In this document: positions 60,901 to 64,000 of the stretch, in pieces
Position numbering within the stretch: position 1 is the stretch's first letter
Layout of the letters: each line of letters begins with the position of its first letter
Assembly (NCBI GenBank): GCA_037954665.1
Contig: JBBMOL010000012.1
Coordinates: 5,828,001 to 5,892,000 of the forward strand
Source: Laguncularia racemosa
Taxonomy: Eukaryota > Streptophyta > Magnoliopsida > Myrtales > Combretaceae
DNA: 64,000 bases
Direction of reading: 5' to 3'
Notes under the pieces: generated by a model
Databases searched by the model: none
What the model saw: only the letters and a program-made list of their open reading frames with translations
What the model was told of the DNA's origin: nothing
Translations under genes and position numbers: made by a program

Positions 60901-61720
60901 TTATGAACAGTTGATATGAATCTGCTGAAATCCTAGATGATTCTTATCTTTTTAATTCCAGCTTATTGGCTCTGCTGATGATGATGCTGATTTTGCTGTG
61001 GTTGGCTTGCCAAATGCGGAAAAAGTAAGTAGTAGCAAAAACCAGGCAAAGAAAACAACCAAGCAAGGTACCTTAAGTAGGTCATCGAAAAGCTCAGCAT
61101 TCCGCTCAAGTGCTGAAGCAAGTGGGGACCGTAGCAGGAGGAAAGTATCATTGGCAAGTCAACCCATGTCTTTTGTATCAAGTGGTGTAATGCAATCTGA
61201 CTCAGATCAGATAGCCATGCTAGATATAGAAGCAGCAAATGAAAATGGCAGAGTAGAGAAGCAGACAGAAGACAAGGTTGTCACCATGTCAGATAGTTTT
61301 GGAGCATTTGAGCTGCACACCAAAGCCTTTGGGTCAAGAATGATGCAGAAAATGGGGTTCAAAGAAGGCACTGGTTTGGGAAAGGATGGTACTGGCATGG
61401 CTGAGCCCATTGAAGTGATCAAGAGACCTAAATCACTTGGGTTGGGTATGAACTTCTCTGACACCGGGGGGGAATCTGATAAGAGGGATGGACCTCAAAA
61501 AACGAAAGCACCTGAAAAGCATTATAGCAAAAGTACCTCTTCAAAAAGCAGAGGTGAGAGAGTTGGAGATTTTGAAAAGCACACTAAAGGTTTTGGGTCA
61601 AAAATGATGGCGAGAATGGGATTTGTAGAAGGTATGGGCTTGGGAAAAGATTCACAAGGCATTGTCAATCCCTTAGTAGCTGTCAGGCGTCCAAGAGCTC
61701 GGGGATTGGGTGCAACTTAG
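48902..61720 (+). CDS. SQS1-like G-patch/R3H protein, eight coding exons, about 853 aa
   Basis: Exons by GT-AG sites and frame: 48902-49112, 50457-50578, 51046-52216, 52607-52698, 58595-58669, 60611-60672, 60762-60831, 60962-61720. All junctions keep phase, giving 853 codons plus TAG. The N-terminus is basic and Asn-rich (MGGGKRRSS), followed by FVEGGVLQEWN; residues 147-298 are two copies of a 76-residue unit; then come a long acidic Ser/Asp region, a conserved block (GEKKKLRKETIAVKRRERML), an R3H-like region (about 545-605: FPPMHSRDCSQVQRLAAIYRL, KRFVMVARTQ, SDKQRLDKLIG) and two G-patch motifs (about 714-764 and 803-852). This layout is that of plant D111/G-patch proteins related to yeast Sqs1. 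G-patch proteins bind and stimulate DEAH-box RNA helicases (Sqs1 acts on Prp43), so a role in ribosome or splicing RNP remodelling in the nucleus or nucleolus is inferred. The frame is intact. Intron 4 (5896 bp) contains a retrotransposon. Confidence 0.93.
49113..51045 (+). other. Introns 1 and 2 of the G-patch gene
   Basis: Intron 1 is 49113-50456 (GTTACTT...TGCAG) and intron 2 is 50579-51045 (GTATGCC...TACAG), with exon 2 (122 nt, 41 codons) between. T-rich, no nested element recognised. Several frames of 60-100 codons inside intron 1 lack any protein pattern. Confidence 0.75.
51151..51606 (+). repeat. In-frame 228-bp tandem duplication inside exon 3
   Basis: 51151-51378 and 51379-51606 encode two adjacent 76-residue units, both beginning EGLPSKP and containing HKGLGFCDDSET and IEDQE, ending SHPE. 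The copies differ at a modest number of sites and keep the frame. The duplicated unit lies in the variable N-terminal half, not in a catalytic or RNA-binding domain. Confidence 0.93.
52827..53314 (-). repeat. 3' LTR of element G (left copy)
   Basis: 488 bp. Contains a 17-base G run at 52969-52985. Compared with the right LTR it has 18 extra bases after GATGCCTTA. Beside it, at 53315-53330, the minus strand has the purine-rich tract GAGGGGGGGCGTGA expected before a 3' LTR. Confidence 0.9.
53380..54360 (-). pseudogene. Integrase core end and chromodomain of element G
   Basis: 54360-54145: MDFVEGLPRSNGKSILLVVV then DRFSKYGHFTAI and GIPNSIVSDQDVTFTSTF, the integrase core. 53928-53380: VYGRSPPQLLSF, a helical stretch, then KLAPKFYGPFHIVEHIGTVA, HPVFHVSKLKRYIG, and a chromodomain ILEARHTSSRPKVLVHWKGY followed by SPVEAT. 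The HPVFHVSxLK and W-K-G-Y-S blocks are typical. Chromodomains of this group are thought to guide integration to particular chromatin. A shift of frame near 53930-54180 separates the two parts. Confidence 0.87.
54380..56580 (-). pseudogene. Protease, RT and RNase H remnants of element G
   Basis: Protease near 56470-56500 keeps VLVD and STHSFMCAELVG but has a stop within the active-site motif. RT is best between 55823 and 55446: KFPIPIIDELLEELFKAWYF, SKMDLCSGYHQVRMK, MPFGLTNAPSTFQALMNEVF, and the catalytic box VFFNDILIYSK, where the first Asp is Asn (codon AAC). RNase H and the integrase zinc region follow toward 54400 with many stops (for example near 55430, 55080, 54900). Confidence 0.82.
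56581..57492 (-). pseudogene. gag of element G
   Basis: 57492-57211: MHQQLEALLAMHQDDRARLE, a helical N-terminus, ending in WEFSRYDGSGDPLRWFNRC. After one stop, 57165-56581 continues in the same frame: MAAFHLEGDGQLWYLKLKRE, a gag core (YVENYQHKFEQLATQV, FISGLK), then a partial zinc knuckle (GLCFNCDEPF). Confidence 0.85.
57519..57530 (-). other. Primer-binding site of element G
   Basis: The minus strand reads TGGTATTAGAGC, one change from the Met-tRNA site TGGTATCAGAGC, three bases from the LTR end at 57534. Confidence 0.85.
57534..58012 (-). repeat. 5' LTR of element G (right copy)
   Basis: 479 bp. Nearly identical to the left LTR over the CTACCTCCCACTACCCCACT region. The G-rich tract is interrupted here (57665-57684). 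It lacks 18 bases present in the left copy. Confidence 0.9.
58670..60610 (+). other. Intron 5 of the G-patch gene
   Basis: GTGTGTAC donor and ATATTTAG acceptor. 1941 bases of T-rich sequence with no nested element or gene recognised. Confidence 0.8.
60611..60831 (+). other. R3H-like region of the G-patch gene (exons 6 and 7)
   Basis: Two short exons, 62 and 70 nt, joined across an 89-base intron in the middle of an Arg codon. They encode VQRLAAIYRLHSSSQGSGKK and RFVMVARTQHTTMPS. R3H domains bind single-stranded nucleic acid through an Arg-x3-His core. The R-L-H-S context is present, but I cannot confirm the fold. Confidence 0.65.
61298..61717 (+). other. Two G-patch motifs in the last exon of the G-patch gene
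   Basis: Motif 1 (61298-61450): FGAFELHTKAFGSRMMQKMG then FKEGTGLGKDGTG. Motif 2 (61565-61717): GDFEKHTKGFGSKMMARMGF then VEGMGLGKDSQG. Both keep the Gly pattern GxGLGKxxxG that defines the family. A 38-residue basic linker separates them. Confidence 0.92.
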
Positions 61721-62914
61721 GTGTCGAGATTACAACTGCAGTTGATTTCTGATCTGCTTGGTAAGTTCGTCATTTTAAGGTTAATTTACTTATATGTTAC
61801 ATATTTACCTAGTTTCTCCATCTACCTGGTATTCTTTAGTTGATAGTTATCATGTTGCTCAATATTTACATCTGACCCTCGGATTAGTTTGGTCGTAAAT
61901 GTAGTCGATTTTTATTTATTAAATGTAGTTATTACTTCTAAAGATCTAAAGCTATTACTAATTTGTACTACATGCATCGTGAGACGGTTAATCTCAAGGA
62001 CTGAAATCCATCCTGAAGATGGTTAATCTTGGGGACCATAGTGTAGAATGGACCTTACAGATCTTCCATTGCTGGCCTGGTCCTGAAGTAGAGCATATTT
62101 TGTGGAGAGACAGTAAAAGGCAAGGTAGTGGCTTGTGCAACTCATTCATCGTGGTGAGTAGCCATCCCTAGGATATCATACAATTCTCAAAGGGTGGTGG
62201 ATAGTTATCCATAACCCTAGGGGGTCAAACGACTTTTAAAGGTGGTGGATAGTTACTAACTAATATTGAAGTAAAAAGGAAGAAAAAAAAAAAAAGCCAT
62301 GCAAAAATTTAATCAATTTGTTTCTTTTTAAAATTCAGTTATTTTTCTTTATAAATTTGGGGTGATTTGTAGCCATCAACTACTATTAAGTTGAAATGAT
62401 ATAGTATTGAATTCTTTGGAATTTCAAATGAATTCAAGTTGAAATTGGATCAAGCTTATAATTTCTACTCAATGTGATGTTTGGCAAGTTCATTTTTTAC
62501 TCCATTAAGTTTGTTTCAACCCATTTATCTTAAAAAATTATAATTGATTTGATTAAAATAAAACTAATATATTTACTCAAGCAAAATTCAAGGTTGATTT
62601 GAATTTCATTAGGTCTACAAATTAGTTAAGCTAGATAGTATAAAGCTCAAACTTCGATTTGATAAATTATTTGAGCAGCTCGAACTTTACTATAATTTAA
62701 TTATAGCAAGTCAAATTTGACTTGAATTTGAGTAACTTATAAATAAATTGTCTCATTTCAATCCCTGTTCAGTAGTTTAGGATTGTAAGACAAAAAGAGA
62801 TCAAACTAAATGCAAAAACTTTCAAGCATCCTTTTTTCCCCTTCAACAGAACCTCTCTAGTGCCAATGCTCATGGAGGCCTTTTTTTTTTTTTTTTTTTG
62901 GTTCGAACTAATAG
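61721..62914 (+). other. 3' untranslated region and downstream spacer of the G-patch gene
   Basis: A good splice donor context CTTGGTAAGT at 61757-61766 suggests a possible intron in the 3' UTR. No perfect AATAAA stands out; TTTATTTATTAAATG at about 61911 is one AT-rich candidate near the transcript end. Beyond about 62000 there is no coding. A poly-T run (62881-62899) precedes the hAT element. Confidence 0.4.
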
Positions 62915-62922
62915 GTTACTAT

Positions 62923-63734
62923 TAAGGTCGGTAATGCGGGCCAAATGGGCCGGCCTACCTCGACCCGCACCAGCCCGCGGGTCGTCGCAGGCTGACTCGT
63001 AGTGGCCCGCAAGTCTGGCGGGTCAGGAAAGTTAGCCTGCCTCGCCTCTTGAGCTATGCGGGCTGGCTCGTGACGACCCGTAATAATTTTTTTTTTTTTT
63101 GTGTATTATGTAAAACAGGCGGTTGGCGGTGGTGGCGCGACGTCGAGCTACGGAGTGCAAAGGAGAAGGTGCAGTATGCGAGGGTGTGGCCGTGTGGGCT
63201 GCTGCCAGCTGCGTGCGGACAAGTGGTCGGTAAGAGTCGAGTTGCGGAGCGGAGTACAGGGGGTGCACGGACGGTTCGAGACGAGGTCGAGCTGCGAAGG
63301 AAAAGGTGCGGTCCGGTGGCATCGGCGTCGTCATGTCGTCGGTCATCAAGTCGTCCTCTTCCGGTGCACGTACGGTTCGGGACGAGGTCGAGCTGCGAAG
63401 GAGAAGGTGCGGTCCGGTGGCGTCGGTGTCGTCAAGTCATCCTCGTCCATCACGTCATCAGTCGTCCACGTCAGTTGTCGTTTTGCTTCTCCCGGTCGTC
63501 GAGCCTGATTGACTCAACTCTTTTCCCTGCCCCCCGGCCCTTCAGTTTGTTGTTTGCCCCTGCGTTTTTTCCGGCGGGTTGGCCTGCCGCCCGTGGGAAT
63601 TGCCTGCCCCGCCCCACGGGTCAAGCGGGCGCGGGCCAAAATGGCCCACGGGTCAAATTTTTTTTGCCCGCCCCGCATATTTTTGCGGGTGAGGCGGGTC
63701 AACCTGTAAACCCGCCCCGCAATTACCACCCCTA
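62923..63734. mobile_element. Non-autonomous hAT-like DNA transposon (element H), 812 bp, GC-rich
   Basis: Flanked by a perfect 8-bp duplication GTTACTAT (62915-62922 and 63735-63742), the length made by hAT transposases. The ends are imperfect inverted repeats: TAAGGTCGGTAATGCGGG on the left, and TAGGGGTGGTAATTGCGGG when the right end is reverse-complemented. Subterminal GCGGGTC/GACCCGC repeats are dense on both sides. There is no transposase. The overlapping frames on both strands are Arg-rich by-products of the high GC content. It would need a transposase made elsewhere in the genome. Confidence 0.85.
63137..63425. repeat. Internal tandem repeat of about 101 bp in element H
   Basis: GGTCGAGCTGCGAAGG at about 63285 recurs at about 63386 with the following GGTGCGGTCCGGTGGC preserved, a period of 101 bp. 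A more distant copy (GTCGAGCTACGGAG) is at about 63142. Confidence 0.75.
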
Positions 63735-63742
63735 GTTACTAT

Positions 63743-64000
63743 GTATCATGTCGTCAAACTCCATGGCTTTTGTCGGCAACCTTGAAAATAAGGGGAGATA
63801 AAAGAAAGGATATATTGTAAATATATTTCCCCACCTTTGCTCTTTGTATCTTTAGCTCCCCTCTCTCTCACTCCCTTTTTTTTCTTTTTTTTTTTTTATG
63901 TCAAGTAGCTCCTTTCTCTTTAGGGTTGAAGAATTTTCACAAATATGTTTTCAAATTCTTTTATGACTATTTGTATTTGATTAAGATAACTAAGTAGCCC
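63743..64000. other. Spacer at the right window edge
   Basis: AT-rich and CT-rich sequence without a recognisable feature. Confidence 0.4.

Noticed and set aside
63049..63735. Frame of 228 codons on the plus strand near the right edge
   Set aside because: It lies wholly within the GC-rich hAT-like element, overlaps other long frames on both strands, and lacks any domain.

Overview
This is nuclear DNA from a flowering plant, probably a eudicot. It is AT-rich, its one large gene has seven GT-AG introns, and most of the recognisable sequence is retrotransposon of plant type: Ty3/gypsy elements, a Ty1/copia element, initiator-tRNA-Met primer sites and plant LTRs. I recognise two host genes with confidence: a small conserved plant protein on the minus strand at 7.6-7.9 kb, and an eight-exon gene at 48.9-61.7 kb for a protein of about 853 residues with an R3H-like region and two G-patch motifs (SQS1-like). 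A third, weaker candidate is a terminal membrane-segment exon at 11.8-12.0 kb (minus).

Layout from left to right. 1-3.0 kb: the 5' half of a minus-strand gypsy element (LTR, primer site, gag, protease, start of RT) that runs off the window. 3.0-16.2 kb: AT-rich DNA with the small gene, the candidate exon, microsatellites and two copies of an AT-rich repeat with inverted ends. 16.2-23.3 kb: an old plus-strand gypsy element with both LTRs, split inside RT by a 1-kb solo LTR. 24.9-30.2 kb: a very decayed Tat-lineage gypsy element, followed at 31.0-33.6 kb by an antisense reading region that contains a decayed plant mobile domain (PMD). 36.4-39.7 kb: nested debris, namely a short tandem array interrupted by a gypsy 3' end plus LTR and another AT-rich repeat, then a minus-strand solo LTR. 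40.6-47.2 kb: a structurally complete copia element with a perfect 5-bp target duplication but broken coding. 48.9-61.7 kb: the G-patch gene, whose fourth intron holds a complete minus-strand chromodomain gypsy element (52.8-58.0 kb). 62.9-63.7 kb: a GC-rich non-autonomous hAT-like element with a perfect 8-bp target duplication.

Two themes cut across the elements. First, the palindrome CACGGCCGTG, intact or decayed, recurs in the LTRs or leader of at least five otherwise different elements. In two of them, one gypsy and one copia, it sits in tandem arrays of about 65 and 62 bp. Second, the lesions that kill the coding regions are overwhelmingly C-to-T or G-to-A changes. They include in-frame stops from CAA, CAG, CGA or TGG codons, and an Asp-to-Asn change at a catalytic position in three separate elements. 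This is what deamination of methylated cytosine in silenced DNA would give. No element here looks able to move by itself. Coordinates and reading frames were worked out by eye; no database search was run.
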